Assembly (NCBI GenBank): GCA_021737785.1
Contig: JAIPDI010000024.1
Span: forward strand, 1-64,000
Direction: 5' to 3'
DNA: 64,000 bases
Origin: Deltaproteobacteria bacterium
Lineage (GTDB): Bacteria > Desulfobacterota > DSM-4660 > Desulfatiglandales > Desulfatiglandaceae
Position numbers and translations under genes: made by a program. Position 1 is the first letter of the stretch. Each line of letters begins with the position of its first letter. Below are positions 1-8,673 of this stretch, piece after piece. The notes beneath the pieces are model-generated. The model had not been told where the DNA came from. It was given only the letters and a program-made list of their open reading frames with translations, and ran no database searches.

Positions 1-75
1 GCAAAGGAACTCAATATCACCCGAGAACAGGTCTATGCCAAATACACGGCTCAGACCATAACTCAGAATCCCTGA
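1..75 (+). CDS. 3' end of a probable mobile-element gene (partial)
   Basis: Twenty-four codons run from the window edge to a TGA at 73-75 and end in QVYAKYTAQTITQNP. The same C-terminus, with a few substitutions, is encoded on the opposite strand at 63827-64000, where more of the protein is visible. Two near-identical 3' ends in inverted orientation suggest a multicopy mobile gene. The family (integrase, transposase or other) cannot be named from this fragment. The 5' part lies outside the window. Confidence 0.5.
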   Translation, partial: AKELNITREQVYAKYTAQTITQNP

Positions 76-140
76 CAAAGTAGCGGGGCTTTCTCTTGAT
101 AACCCAGTTTCTCGTTCAATCCTTATATCGGAATTCCAGG
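1..140 (+). repeat. Left copy of an inverted repeat framing the window
   Basis: This segment covers the coding end above plus about 65 noncoding bases after the stop, ending at GGAATTCCAGG. It is almost identical, as a reverse complement, to 63761-63901. The noncoding tail is conserved as well as the coding part, so the copied unit extends past the gene and is likely the end of an insertion element. Homology stops abruptly at base 140. No target-site duplication can be judged from one end. Confidence 0.75.
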
Positions 141-155
141 AATAAACAAGAAGGA

Positions 156-184
156 TTGTCTAACTCCGACATATCTGTTATAAA
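156..184 (+). promoter_or_regulatory. Sigma-70-type promoter for the fmdB-like gene
   Basis: A -35 box TTGTCT (156-161) and a -10 box TATAAA (179-184) are separated by exactly 17 bases. Transcription would start near 191, about 45 bases before the first gene, which has GGAGG at 224-228 and an ATG at 237. It sits just after the left framing repeat. Confidence 0.5.
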
Positions 185-236
185 TCAGGCATACCCCCTG
201 GGGACGAATAAATTCCATTGACGGAGGAAACCGGCC

Positions 237-578
237 ATGCCGATCTATGAATATGCTTGCGGACGCTGCAAGAGTGAGTTTCAGACGCTGATCATGAGCG
301 CGGTCGATGAAGAGGAACTTGCCTGTCCGACCTGCGGCAGTCGTAAGCTGGATCGTTTAATTTCCAGGGTCGCCTATCACCAGTCCGAGAGGGATCGTTT
401 GGACAGCTACGATCCTGGGTCCCGCCTCAGCGACAGTTTCTATAAGGACAGTAGGAACATCGGACTCCAGGCCAAAAAACGTGCGCAGCAAATGGGGGTG
501 GACCTGGGGAGCGGCTTTGAATCAAAACTGGAGAAGCTGCGGACCGATCCGGGCGCTGTTCTGAAGGACAGCGAGTAA
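237..578 (+). CDS. FmdB-family zinc-ribbon protein
   Basis: A 113-residue protein with an N-terminal zinc ribbon: Cys8 and Cys11 pair with Cys30 and Cys33. The opening MPIYEYACGRC is typical of FmdB-family putative regulatory proteins. The family is common in anaerobes; its members bind zinc but their role is poorly defined. The rest is polar with no further motif. The ATG has a good ribosome site (GGAGG, 8 bases upstream). It probably leads a short operon with the following small genes and ppdK. Confidence 0.8.
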   Translation: MPIYEYACGRCKSEFQTLIMSAVDEEELACPTCGSRKLDRLISRVAYHQSERDRLDSYDPGSRLSDSFYKDSRNIGLQAKKRAQQMGVDLGSGFESKLEKLRTDPGAVLKDSE

Positions 579-626
579 AAACCCTGGGCTCCTACAAGAT
601 TCACCATCCTTGGAAAAAGAGATCCT

Positions 627-953
627 ATGGCAACTGAAGGAGATGTTGTCCTGATTTACCGTCAGGAACAACCAACCGTTTATGCACGGGTAGAGCATAT
701 CGAGCCGGATATCAAGAGAGACTGGTATCACATTACCCTGTTGCTCCTTAGTGTCCCGGCCCAACCCGTCACATGGATACTCAGATCCTCGTATATCGAG
801 GGCGAGACATTCACCATGGGCGGAGTGCCGATGCGGTTGGAACTGGTCAAGAAAACCCCCACCAGGGAGAAAGCGCCGCCTGAGAAATCCGGCGCAAAAA
901 AGGAATCGAATAAACCAGGGACGATCCTCCCTTTCAAGAAGCCCTCGACATAG
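627..953 (+). CDS. Small conserved-looking hypothetical protein
   Basis: A 108-residue protein of unknown function. The first 75 residues have an alternating hydrophobic/polar pattern suggesting a small beta-barrel fold; the last 30 are rich in Lys, Pro and Glu and likely disordered. There is no signal peptide, membrane segment or Cys motif. It starts 49 bases after the FmdB-like gene on the same strand with little spacing to the next, so co-transcription is likely. Function is unassigned. Confidence 0.65.
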   Translation: MATEGDVVLIYRQEQPTVYARVEHIEPDIKRDWYHITLLLLSVPAQPVTWILRSSYIEGETFTMGGVPMRLELVKKTPTREKAPPEKSGAKKESNKPGTILPFKKPST

Positions 954-1019
954 ATCGTGGGCGTTTGTGTGACGTCATGGCCGACTCCTGACACACACGG
1001 ATTTATGAGGTATCATTCA

Positions 1020-1202
1020 ATGAAAAAAATTCGAATCGTGGTGATCCGCTTGATTCTTTCCGGCATATTCGCATTTGTCATCTCCCGCCTGTTCTTCGAG
1101 AGTATGTCGGCAACAAAAGTCCTCGGGTTGGGTGTGGCCCTGTTTGGCTTCGCCTACCTGTTTGAGTATGTGAGAATCAGAAACAAAAAAGGAGGGGCGT
1201 AA
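1020..1202 (+). CDS. Small two-helix membrane protein
   Basis: A 60-residue protein starting at the ATG in 1020 (MKKIRIVV), preferred over an upstream in-frame start because it begins with a basic N-terminus followed directly by a hydrophobic helix. Two predicted membrane helices (about residues 6-24 and 33-50) are separated by a short polar turn, with a basic C-terminal tail. Its stop abuts the ATG of ppdK, and the ppdK ribosome site lies inside its last codons, so the two are translationally linked. Function is unknown. Confidence 0.6.
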   Translation: MKKIRIVVIRLILSGIFAFVISRLFFESMSATKVLGLGVALFGFAYLFEYVRIRNKKGGA

Positions 1203-4004
1203 ATGGAACCTATAAAATATGTATACTCATTTACTGAAGGCGACGGCAAGAACAAGAAACTTCTTGGCGGAAAAGGCGCCAATCTATGCGAAATGACGCA
1301 GATCGGACTCCCGGTGCCGCCGGGCTTTGTGATTACCACTGAGGCCTGTCTCGCCTATCTGGATCAAAAGAAGGGTAAAGAAGGGCTTCACCCCGAAGTC
1401 GCCAAACAGATACAGGACGCCATGACCCGCTTGGACAAAGAAACCGGAAAAGGGTTCGGCGATCCCGCAAACCCCCTGCTGGTATCGGTCAGGTCCGGGG
1501 CCGCCATGTCCATGCCCGGTATGATGGACACCATCTTAAACCTCGGGCTCAACGACGAGACGGTGGCTGGTTTTATCCGTTTAACCAAAGATGAGCGATT
1601 CGTCTATGACCTCTATCGAAGGCTGATACAGCTCTTCGGCACCGTGACGTTCCACATGAAGGATGAAGACTTCAACCAGATCTTCAATGAGTTGAAGAAG
1701 GAACAAGGCGTCCGGGAAGACGTCCAACTGGATGCCGGATCCCTCAAGAAGGCATGTACCAGATTCCTGGACCTTTTCAAGGAAAAAACAGGCACCCCCT
1801 TTCCCCAGGACCCCTACACGCAGCTGAACCTGGCGGTGGAATCGGTCTTCAAATCGTGGATGGGAAAACGGGCGGTGGATTACCGGAAGGAATTCAAGAT
1901 CACCAAGGAAATGGCGAACGGGACTGCCGTCAATATCTGCACCATGGTCTACGGGAATATGGGAAATGACAGCGCCACCGGCGTGGCCTTTACCAGAGAT
2001 CCGGCCACGGGCGAGAACCGCTTTTTCGGAGAGTACATGATCAATGCCCAGGGCGAGGACGTGGTGGCCGGCATTCGCACGCCCAAACCCATCCGCGAAC
2101 TCAGAAGAGACATGCCGAATGTCTATCCGGAATTGGAGAAGCTGCGGCACACATTGGAGGATCATTACCGCGAGGTCCAGGATATCGAGTTCACCATTGA
2201 AAAAGGGAAGCTCTATTGTCTGCAGACCCGGAACGCCAAGATGAACGTCGCGGCCTTTATCAAGACCTCCGTAGATATGGTAAACGAAGGCCTCATCTCT
2301 GAAGTGGAGGCCCTCCTGAGGATCCAACCGGACATGCTGGAGCAGCTCCTCCATCCCCGACTGGATCCGGACGCCAAGGCCGAGGTCTTGGCCCAGGGTC
2401 TTCCGGCGTCCCCGGGGGCCGCATCCGGCAAGATGGTCTTTGACGCGGACAGGGCCGAAAGCAAGGCAAAACTGGGTGAAAAGGTCATTCTCGTAAGGGA
2501 GGAGACCAAGCCCGATGATATTCACGGATTCTTTGCCGCCCAGGGGATCCTCACCAGCAGGGGAGGCAAGACATCCCACGCGGCCGTGGTGGCGAGAAGC
2601 ATGGGAAAGCCGTGCGTCTCCGGATGCGAGGCCATTGTCATCAACGATCTCAGCAAAGAGGCGGTCATCTCCGGGGTAACCCTCAGGGAAGGAGATATGA
2701 TCACCATTGACGGGACCACCGGCAACGTCTACCTGGACAAGGTGCCGACCATCGAACCGGAATTTGTTGAAGACCTCCTGGTCCTGCTGGAATGGGCGGA
2801 TGAAATCAGCGAACTCCAGGTGATGGCCAATGCAGACACCCCGGAGGCGGTCTCCAAGGCCAAGAAATACGGGGCTGTGGGAATCGGGCTCTGCAGGACG
2901 GAAAGGATGTTCAATCAGCCGGAAAGGCTGCCTGTGGTCCAGCAGATGATCCTGGCAGAGAGCACCAAAGACAGAGAGGCCGCTCTGGACCGCCTCCTCC
3001 CGTTCCAGAAAGAGGATTTCAAGGAGATCTTCCGGCTCATGGACGGCGACCCCGTCACCATCCGTCTTCTGGATCCTCCCATCCACGAATTTCTCCCCTC
3101 TGCGGAAGAGCTGTCAGACGAGATCGATAAACTTGGGGAGTTGAAGCAGACCGTGGACGGGATGACCTTTCTGCCGGATACCCTGAAGATGTTGGATCCG
3201 GAGCTGAATGACCGCTATGCAGCCAATCTGGACGTGATCCTTAAGGGACTGGAAGAACTCAAGGCCAGGCATCTGGCCGGTCCCATGATCGAGTCCAAAG
3301 AGATTATGCTCAAAAAGGTGAGGTCCTTGGCAGAGATCAATCCGATGCTGGGTCATCGGGGGGTGAGGCTCGGGATCACCTATCCGGAGATTTACGCCAT
3401 GCAGATAAGGGCCATACTCGAGGCCGCGGCCGAGCATATCCAGGAAGGGGGGCGGGTCTCCCCGGAAATCATGATCCCGCAGGTATGCACATTGGAGGAG
3501 TTGAAATGGGTCCACCGCTACGTGACGCAGATTAACAGCGACGTAGAGAAAAAATACAGGATCAAGATCCCCTATAAATTCGGGACCATGGTGGAGGTGG
3601 TCAGGGCCTGCATGCGGGCAGGCAGGATCGCCGAACTGGCTGAATTCATCTCTTTCGGGACAAACGACCTGACCCAGGCGACCTTTTCTTTTTCCAGGGA
3701 AGATGCTGAAAACAAGTTCCTCCCCCTGTATGAGGAACGGGGGATCTTGCAGCACAATCCCTTTGATGTTCTGGATATCAAGGGCGTGGGCAGGCTCATG
3801 AGGATCACCATGGAATGGGCCCGCAAGACACGGCCCGATCTGAAGGTCGGGATCTGCGGCGAACAGGGGGGCCATCCGGAATCCATCCGGTTCTGTCATC
3901 ACATCCACATGAGTTATGTCTCCTGCTCCCCCCCCAGGGTCCCCATTGCCAGGCTGGCCGCTGCCCATGCCAAGCTCAAGGAGAAAGAGTTTGTCCTGGA
4001 TTGA
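1203..4004 (+). CDS. ppdK: Pyruvate, phosphate dikinase
   Basis: A full-length 933-residue enzyme interconverting pyruvate + ATP + Pi and PEP + AMP + PPi. The N-terminal nucleotide-binding domain opens with GGKGANLCEM. The swivelling phospho-histidine domain carries GGKTSHAAVVAR with catalytic His459, and the C-terminal PEP/pyruvate TIM barrel has the CGEQGGHPESI motif with catalytic Cys885. A strong AGGAGG-type site precedes the ATG. In anaerobes the enzyme can run either way; the PPi-type phosphofructokinase at 15249-16349 suggests that PPi is an energy currency here. It is followed by a palindromic repeat and no clear classical terminator. Confidence 0.96.
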   Translation: MEPIKYVYSFTEGDGKNKKLLGGKGANLCEMTQIGLPVPPGFVITTEACLAYLDQKKGKEGLHPEVAKQIQDAMTRLDKETGKGFGDPANPLLVSVRSGAAMSMPGMMDTILNLGLNDETVAGFIRLTKDERFVYDLYRRLIQLFGTVTFHMKDEDFNQIFNELKKEQGVREDVQLDAGSLKKACTRFLDLFKEKTGTPFPQDPYTQLNLAVESVFKSWMGKRAVDYRKEFKITKEMANGTAVNICTMVYGNMGNDSATGVAFTRDPATGENRFFGEYMINAQGEDVVAGIRTPKPIRELRRDMPNVYPELEKLRHTLEDHYREVQDIEFTIEKGKLYCLQTRNAKMNVAAFIKTSVDMVNEGLISEVEALLRIQPDMLEQLLHPRLDPDAKAEVLAQGLPASPGAASGKMVFDADRAESKAKLGEKVILVREETKPDDIHGFFAAQGILTSRGGKTSHAAVVARSMGKPCVSGCEAIVINDLSKEAVISGVTLREGDMITIDGTTGNVYLDKVPTIEPEFVEDLLVLLEWADEISELQVMANADTPEAVSKAKKYGAVGIGLCRTERMFNQPERLPVVQQMILAESTKDREAALDRLLPFQKEDFKEIFRLMDGDPVTIRLLDPPIHEFLPSAEELSDEIDKLGELKQTVDGMTFLPDTLKMLDPELNDRYAANLDVILKGLEELKARHLAGPMIESKEIMLKKVRSLAEINPMLGHRGVRLGITYPEIYAMQIRAILEAAAEHIQEGGRVSPEIMIPQVCTLEELKWVHRYVTQINSDVEKKYRIKIPYKFGTMVEVVRACMRAGRIAELAEFISFGTNDLTQATFSFSREDAENKFLPLYEERGILQHNPFDVLDIKGVGRLMRITMEWARKTRPDLKVGICGEQGGHPESIRFCHHIHMSYVSCSPPRVPIARLAAAHAKLKEKEFVLD

Positions 4005-4031
4005 TGCTGGATGTTTGATACTGGATACCTT

Positions 4032-4056
4032 CGTTCCCACGCTCTGCGTGGGAACG
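4032..4056. repeat. REP-like palindrome downstream of ppdK
   Basis: An 11-bp perfect inverted repeat, CGTTCCCACGC / GCGTGGGAACG, with a 3-base loop. It is followed by a second GC-rich half-hairpin (GGGAGGCTCCGCGTCC, about 4063-4078). This resembles the bacterial REP/BIME palindrome type found between genes. It may stabilise the ppdK mRNA 3' end. The rest of 4057-4262 shows nothing else recognisable. Confidence 0.6.
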
Positions 4057-4262
4057 CATTTTCGGGAGGCTCCGCGTCCTATCCCAAACCGGTAAGTTGG
4101 GTAGAGCGGGGCCAAACTCAACCGGCTGAAAGCCCTTGGGTCCGCACATCCGATCCTCTATCAAATGGCCTTCTGTAAAAATCCGATCCCTGTCAGGCAC
4201 AGGGTGGCCGGATGCACCCGGATATCCCGTGGTGCAACAGCCACACCCAGCAGATCCTTGAT

Positions 4263-5858
4263 TTATGCCATCCAGATCGATGCCAGATAAGAGTCAGTGA
4301 AATCAACCATGATCCGCGGCTGGTTCGTCTTGATGTCCCAAGAAACAAAGCAGGCCAGGAGGTCATTCAGGACCTCCTCTGCCACCTTCAATTCCTCAGA
4401 CACGGCCCGGCGGGCCTCCTTCACAGTGCCGGCAATCATCCGGTGCAGCTTCAGAGAGGCATCCAGGGTCCTCAACCGGGGAGACCCCTGGATCTGTTCC
4501 ACCGCCTCCTCCCAGTGAATTCCGGCGATCTTGCGACGCAGGACATAGGCATTCCCCCTGTCCCGGATGGTCAGCAGCGGAAGATTCACATTGAAGCTAG
4601 TATTCTGGATCCGCCGGCCGCGCATCTTCCCGTCCATCTCTGTCAACAGCGTCTCCTTTTTTTTCAGATCCGGGAGCTGTTTTGCCTGAATTCGTTCGAA
4701 GATGCATGGTTGACCGTCAACATCGATTTCCTTCAATCGGGTGGGATCAAACCCGAGATCCATGAGGTTGCCGATAGTCAACACATGATTGCAGGCGTTT
4801 CTCTGCTCCTCCAGCCAGGTTGTAAAGCTGGGTCTCTCGTAATTGGGGAGCCCCTCGATGAAACGCGCGGGATGTCTTTTCAGGGTCTCCGGAAGACGGT
4901 TCCACAGTTTCATATCCCCATCTACAAGATTGGGACCGTTTCCCAGATCGTAGGGCGCATAGGACTGTGCCTGCATTCGGGCGACTTCAGGCGCCAGGGT
5001 GATCTGTTCCAGGGAATCGCCCCCGGTATATCCGATCAGGGACTCGATGCGTCGTCTGAAGGCGATGAACTTGGTTATGAAACGGGTGAACATGAACCGC
5101 ATCAGGGGCGTGGATTCCCCTCTCTTGAGTTCGTCTCCAAAATAGGTCATCAAAGCCGAATGGAGGCCCTTGAATTCTTCGATGGTGCGTTGGACCATGA
5201 TCTGGTTATCCCGCATGTCGATAAAGGTCTGTTTTCGGCGCAGGTGGTGCAGCAGCTTCAGGACCGGTCCTTTCAGGTCCTTTCCTTCCAGACCCGGGGG
5301 CGTAAAGATCATGTAGTAGTGCCGGTCTGCCAGGGCAGAGTTCCCGATGATACTTTCCGCCGGTCTCCACGATTGTTTCAGGTAAATATCATATGTGGGG
5401 TCTTCCTCGGGGATGATGTTGTCCAGGATCCCGACCGCTGACCTTCTGATCAGAAACTTCTTGAAGTGCTTCAGTATCTGTGTGCCTAAACCCTTTCTTC
5501 TGAACGGCGCCCCCACCTCGACATAGACCAGATAATAACAGGGAACCGGTTTCCGAAGATAGACCATGTTCAGCCGACCCAGATTTTCGCCGGTCTCTGC
5601 ATTGACCTCGATCACCCGAAAGCCATTCTTGGAATCTTCGGGTTTGAGCCGGTTGATCCTGCTCCCGGAAACGGTCTTATTGACGAGGTCCCAGAGATTG
5701 TTGAAGAGGTCCGCCACAATGGGCGATTCAGCGGATTTCATTCGCATCCCTTCGTCAATCAAACTGATCAGCCCGAGCCTTTCGTTGAGGCCCAGGTCTT
5801 TCCGGGCAGCGTCCTCATTATCGGAAATCATGCTCTGAGGCAAATTGTTTCTCATCAT
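4263..5858 (-). CDS. GNAT-domain protein of unknown function
   Basis: A 531-residue protein. Residues about 70-170 form a GNAT acetyltransferase domain; the acetyl-CoA-binding signature is GAPFRRKGLGTQIL (motif A, RxxGxG type). The remaining 350 residues are not recognised; they are rich in charged helices and lack membrane segments. Two adjacent ATG codons (5858 and 5855) follow the AGGAG site; the second has better spacing. The gene is monocistronic on the minus strand. Its leader carries a promoter, a Phe/Tyr-rich leader peptide and an intrinsic terminator (see those entries), so transcription is probably attenuated in response to charged aromatic tRNA. The substrate is unknown and need not be an amino acid. 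Confidence 0.75.
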   Translation of the reverse strand: MMRNNLPQSMISDNEDAARKDLGLNERLGLISLIDEGMRMKSAESPIVADLFNNLWDLVNKTVSGSRINRLKPEDSKNGFRVIEVNAETGENLGRLNMVYLRKPVPCYYLVYVEVGAPFRRKGLGTQILKHFKKFLIRRSAVGILDNIIPEEDPTYDIYLKQSWRPAESIIGNSALADRHYYMIFTPPGLEGKDLKGPVLKLLHHLRRKQTFIDMRDNQIMVQRTIEEFKGLHSALMTYFGDELKRGESTPLMRFMFTRFITKFIAFRRRIESLIGYTGGDSLEQITLAPEVARMQAQSYAPYDLGNGPNLVDGDMKLWNRLPETLKRHPARFIEGLPNYERPSFTTWLEEQRNACNHVLTIGNLMDLGFDPTRLKEIDVDGQPCIFERIQAKQLPDLKKKETLLTEMDGKMRGRRIQNTSFNVNLPLLTIRDRGNAYVLRRKIAGIHWEEAVEQIQGSPRLRTLDASLKLHRMIAGTVKEARRAVSEELKVAEEVLNDLLACFVSWDIKTNQPRIMVDFTDSYLASIWMA

Positions 5859-5897
5859 TCACTCCTGTGAACAGGATTTTTTTTCCGTCAAAAAAAA

Positions 5898-5923
5898 GGC
5901 GGAGCATGTGCTCCGCCTTTTTT
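5898..5923 (-). terminator. Intrinsic terminator inside the GNAT gene leader
   Basis: A 9-bp stem, GGCGGAGCA / TGCTCCGCC (5898-5917), has a 2-base loop and runs of T on both sides, so it can act in either direction. On the minus strand it is followed by eight T. It lies between the leader peptide stop (5950) and the GNAT start (5858). That position fits an attenuator rather than a gene-end terminator: the upstream minus-strand gene ends 450 bases earlier and a separate promoter lies between. Confidence 0.75.
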
Positions 5924-5949
5924 CATATGATTTTTTGCGAAAACACACA

Positions 5950-6018
5950 CTAAGGCATTCCGGCCCTCCGGCTAAAATAATAATAAAAAAAGTTCTTTAG
6001 TGTGTGCATGACGCGCAT
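5950..6018 (-). CDS. Aromatic leader peptide of a candidate attenuator
   Basis: A 22-codon ORF whose codons 10-15 are Phe-Phe-Tyr-Tyr-Tyr-Phe (5974-5991), ending in TAG at 5950-5952. It has a clear ribosome site (AGGAG at 6026-6030, 7 bases from the ATG). The codons for HTLK (5995-6006) can pair with 5944-5954 at the leader stop, forming a hairpin that encloses the aromatic run. This arrangement is the hallmark of leader peptides such as pheL in enterobacteria. Stalling at scarce Phe/Tyr-tRNA would break the hairpin. Whether a true antiterminator forms was not computed; a short complement, TGCCTT with AAGGCG, exists. Confidence 0.7.
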   Translation of the reverse strand: MRVMHTLKNFFYYYFSRRAGMP

Positions 6019-6038
6019 TCTTTTTCTCCTGGATTTTT

Positions 6039-6067
6039 TCTATATCCCAGATGACGAAGGTTGTCAA
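6039..6067 (-). promoter_or_regulatory. Promoter of the leader peptide/GNAT transcript
   Basis: On the minus strand there is a perfect -35 TTGACA (6062-6067), a 17-base spacer and a -10 TATAGA (6039-6044). The predicted start is near 6032, giving a leader whose ribosome site is almost at the 5' end. This is among the strongest sigma-70-like promoters in the window and supports the leader ORF being real. Confidence 0.65.
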
Positions 6068-6144
6068 CCCAAAATTTCACCGGTAGCCCTTCTCATCTAA
6101 AACTAAAACTGATAACCGCAGGCAAAACGGCTGTGTGCTGTCCC

Positions 6145-6220
6145 GTCATTCCGGCATGCCCTCAGCCGGAATCCAGTCCCCCGTATTTCTGGATTCCGGC
6201 TGGAATCGTGCCGGAATGAC
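6145..6220. repeat. Palindromic intergenic repeat
   Basis: A 76-bp imperfect palindrome starts GTCATTCCGGCA and ends TGCCGGAATGAC, with inner arms GCCGGAATCCAG and CTGGATTCCGGC. It could fold into one long hairpin and resembles small MITE-like or REP-type repeats. It lies in the 513-base gap 5859-6371; apart from the attenuator described above, the rest of that gap shows no feature. Confidence 0.7.
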
Positions 6221-6371
6221 AAAAGGCTAAGCGTGCAGGGGAAGGATGGCCACATTTTCTTGTTTTTCATGACAGAAGACCAGGTACTAACCTTGCCGAT
6301 GGAGTGACCGACGGGCAGCGGGCAAGGTGGTTTTCATCCGCCATTTCCCGCCCTATCACACAAGGTAAGGA

Positions 6372-7310
6372 TCACTCAAGGCCCAGCACCGCCAGCCAGC
6401 CATTGAGATAGAAGCCTGCCAGGACAGAGGAGATCAGGACAATCGAGGCGATCAGCTCCTGATGGAACCGGTAGCGTTCACTTAGAATGACCATGGATAC
6501 GGCCATCGGCATGGCATTCATCAAGACCACCACCGATGATTCCGGAGTTTCAAGGCCCAGCAGCCTTACGGTCCCAAACGCAATCAGCGGCAGGACAATC
6601 ATACGCAGAAGAGACACCCCAAGGGCCTGAGTGAGCTGTTTGTATTGACGGCCGTAAAAAAAGACGCCGAGCATGAAAATCGCCACGGTTGCCGTGGTGC
6701 CCCCGAGCATATGGATGGGTTTACTGACGGCAACCGGAATGGGGACCTTCAGATAAGAGAAAATCGCTCCCGAAAAAATTGAAATCACAAGGGGATTCCT
6801 GGTGAGACGGCGGGCGACATGTCGGACGGCCTCAAGTACCGATGGTCTTTTTTCACGGGAAAGTTGATGCAGTTCAAGCACGGAAATCGAGATAACAACG
6901 CTGACAATTGATATGGTGCCGGAAGAAAGGGTGGCCAGCTGCTCCCCCTGGGCTGTTGGAAGGGCGAACATGACAAAGGGGACACCGAAAAAAGCATGGG
7001 AGCCGAAAACAGACCCCAGCACAAGGAGAAAATAGGTGTCTTTTGAAAAGCGGAAGATAAAATAGAGGAGGGTGAGCAGCGAGAAAATGACGAGGACGGG
7101 GATAATGCCGGCCCCTACAAAGGTGGCAATAATTCGGTCAAAACGGGTTTCCGCCAGGTTGATAAAGAAGAGGGAAGGAAGCGCAAAGAAGTAGACATAA
7201 GCACTCAGTGTCCGTTCATCCCCCTGTTTCATCAGATCGGCTTTTCTGGAGAAGAAACCGAGACCGATGAGGAGGAAAAGCGGCAGCGTTGTCCTTAAGA
7301 AGATATCCAC
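6372..7310 (-). CDS. AEC-family (auxin efflux carrier type) permease
   Basis: A 312-residue integral membrane protein with about ten hydrophobic helices spread over the whole length and short polar loops, typical of the AEC/bile-acid-arsenite superfamily. The N-terminus (FLRTTLPLFLLIGLGFF) and a central SRKADLMK-like loop match bacterial AEC members, which transport organic acids such as malate or malonate. The substrate cannot be told from sequence. It appears to be a single-gene unit; neighbours give no functional hint. Confidence 0.85.
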   Translation of the reverse strand: MDIFLRTTLPLFLLIGLGFFSRKADLMKQGDERTLSAYVYFFALPSLFFINLAETRFDRIIATFVGAGIIPVLVIFSLLTLLYFIFRFSKDTYFLLVLGSVFGSHAFFGVPFVMFALPTAQGEQLATLSSGTISIVSVVISISVLELHQLSREKRPSVLEAVRHVARRLTRNPLVISIFSGAIFSYLKVPIPVAVSKPIHMLGGTTATVAIFMLGVFFYGRQYKQLTQALGVSLLRMIVLPLIAFGTVRLLGLETPESSVVVLMNAMPMAVSMVILSERYRFHQELIASIVLISSVLAGFYLNGWLAVLGLE

Positions 7311-7377
7311 CAGCGCCTCGTGAGAACGTGAAACCGGATACTGAAAACGAATATTCTATCCCCACGCCAGGGGGTCC

Positions 7378-8673
7378 TCAAACTTGATCGGGATCCGTGG
7401 CAATCGGAAAGACGAGGGAAAATGTGGTGCCCCCGGCGCTTGCGCACCCGGCGTCGTCCTCCACATGAGGGCATTGGGATATGGTCCCCGGGCAGGTTGC
7501 ATCTTCACCCGATAGATGGACGCACCGGGAACTCTCGCACGCCACATGGAAACGGTACGCATCTGCGAACATCCCGAGTTTCAGGAGTTCGAGGCCTTTC
7601 CCCCCTGCATCAAAGTCAAAAGGTCTTCTGGTGGAATAGTAATCCGTCTCCCTGGCATGGTAGAAGCCGCCAAAGATCTGCTTTTGACTTTCCTCGGTGA
7701 TCCCGACCCCGGTATCCCGGACCACAAGTTCAACCCCGTCGGGTAAGGCCCCGAGGGAAATGGTGACGGTTCCGCCGTCAGGGGTGTTTTCAATGGCATT
7801 CTTGGTCAGGGTCATCAGGCCTTTCTCCACTGCCGATACATTCATCAGCGCATAGGGATCCTCCCTGATTTCGATGTTCATCCGGACATGCCTATGGGAT
7901 GAGAGAGCCGGGACCATGGCCGCCGCCCGTTCAATAACCGGCTTTAATCTCGACGCCTGCAGATCGATGTCCCTGTGAGGTAGGTGGACTTCAATAATTT
8001 CTTCGACGGCATTAAGGGCCTCCGCATGCCCCGGGGTTCCTTCTGCCAGGGCTTGGAGGAGATCAACGGTCTGTTCCACACAGGTCCTGTGCCCGTCTTC
8101 CTGATCCGGTGCCTCTGTTCTGACGATGTCCTCCACATCCATCTGAATATCCTGAAGCCGCTTCAGATTCCGCCGGATCCGGTCCAGAATTCTCTGGTTC
8201 TCGGGGGTTTCCAGACTCCTCAAAGAGCTGGAGACAATGGAGAGCGGGGTCCTCAACTCATGGGACAGATGGTCCAGGACCCTGCGCCGCGCACGATCCA
8301 ATGCCTTGAATTGGGTGATGTCCTTAAATACCACCACGATGCCCGGGGTCTCCCATCTGCCGGATTCGAGGCGCAGAAACGATGTGGTCACAGCAAGGTC
8401 GAGCAACCGGCCGTCCCGCCTCCTGAAGGGGACCTCCCGGTACAGCCGGGTCTCCCGCTCCTGAATGCCCCGAATCAGGATATCATTAAACCCGTCATTC
8501 TCGGCCTGGTCCATGAAGAGCTGCGCATAGGTACGTTCCTGGATGTCTTCGGCGCCGAAACCCAGGAGATCCAGACCAGCGGGATTGATATGGCTGATAT
8601 GTCCCTGGAAATCAAGGACCAGGACCCCGTCGCTCATGCTTTCTATAATCACCGACGAAAAGGCGTTGTCCAT
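7378..8673 (-). CDS. Cytoplasmic PAS-domain histidine kinase with Cys-rich insert
   Basis: A 431-residue sensor kinase without membrane helices. The PAS domain spans about residues 5-120. The HisKA segment is DHLSHELRTPLS with phospho-acceptor His138. The HATPase domain has an N-box (KNAIENTPDGG) and a G-box (DTGVGI). Between the last HATPase strands, residues 379-410 hold five cysteines (C379, C384, C394, C401, C410) before GGTTFSLVFP. Such an insert could bind zinc, an Fe-S cluster or respond to redox state, but this is inference. No response regulator is adjacent, so it is an orphan kinase. Confidence 0.88.
   Translation of the reverse strand: MDNAFSSVIIESMSDGVLVLDFQGHISHINPAGLDLLGFGAEDIQERTYAQLFMDQAENDGFNDILIRGIQERETRLYREVPFRRRDGRLLDLAVTTSFLRLESGRWETPGIVVVFKDITQFKALDRARRRVLDHLSHELRTPLSIVSSSLRSLETPENQRILDRIRRNLKRLQDIQMDVEDIVRTEAPDQEDGHRTCVEQTVDLLQALAEGTPGHAEALNAVEEIIEVHLPHRDIDLQASRLKPVIERAAAMVPALSSHRHVRMNIEIREDPYALMNVSAVEKGLMTLTKNAIENTPDGGTVTISLGALPDGVELVVRDTGVGITEESQKQIFGGFYHARETDYYSTRRPFDFDAGGKGLELLKLGMFADAYRFHVACESSRCVHLSGEDATCPGTISQCPHVEDDAGCASAGGTTFSLVFPIATDPDQV

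Noticed and set aside
1581-3086. Long minus-strand open frame (501 codons) opposite ppdK
   Set aside because: It mirrors a well-supported gene and has no family resemblance; a typical antisense frame in GC-rich coding DNA.
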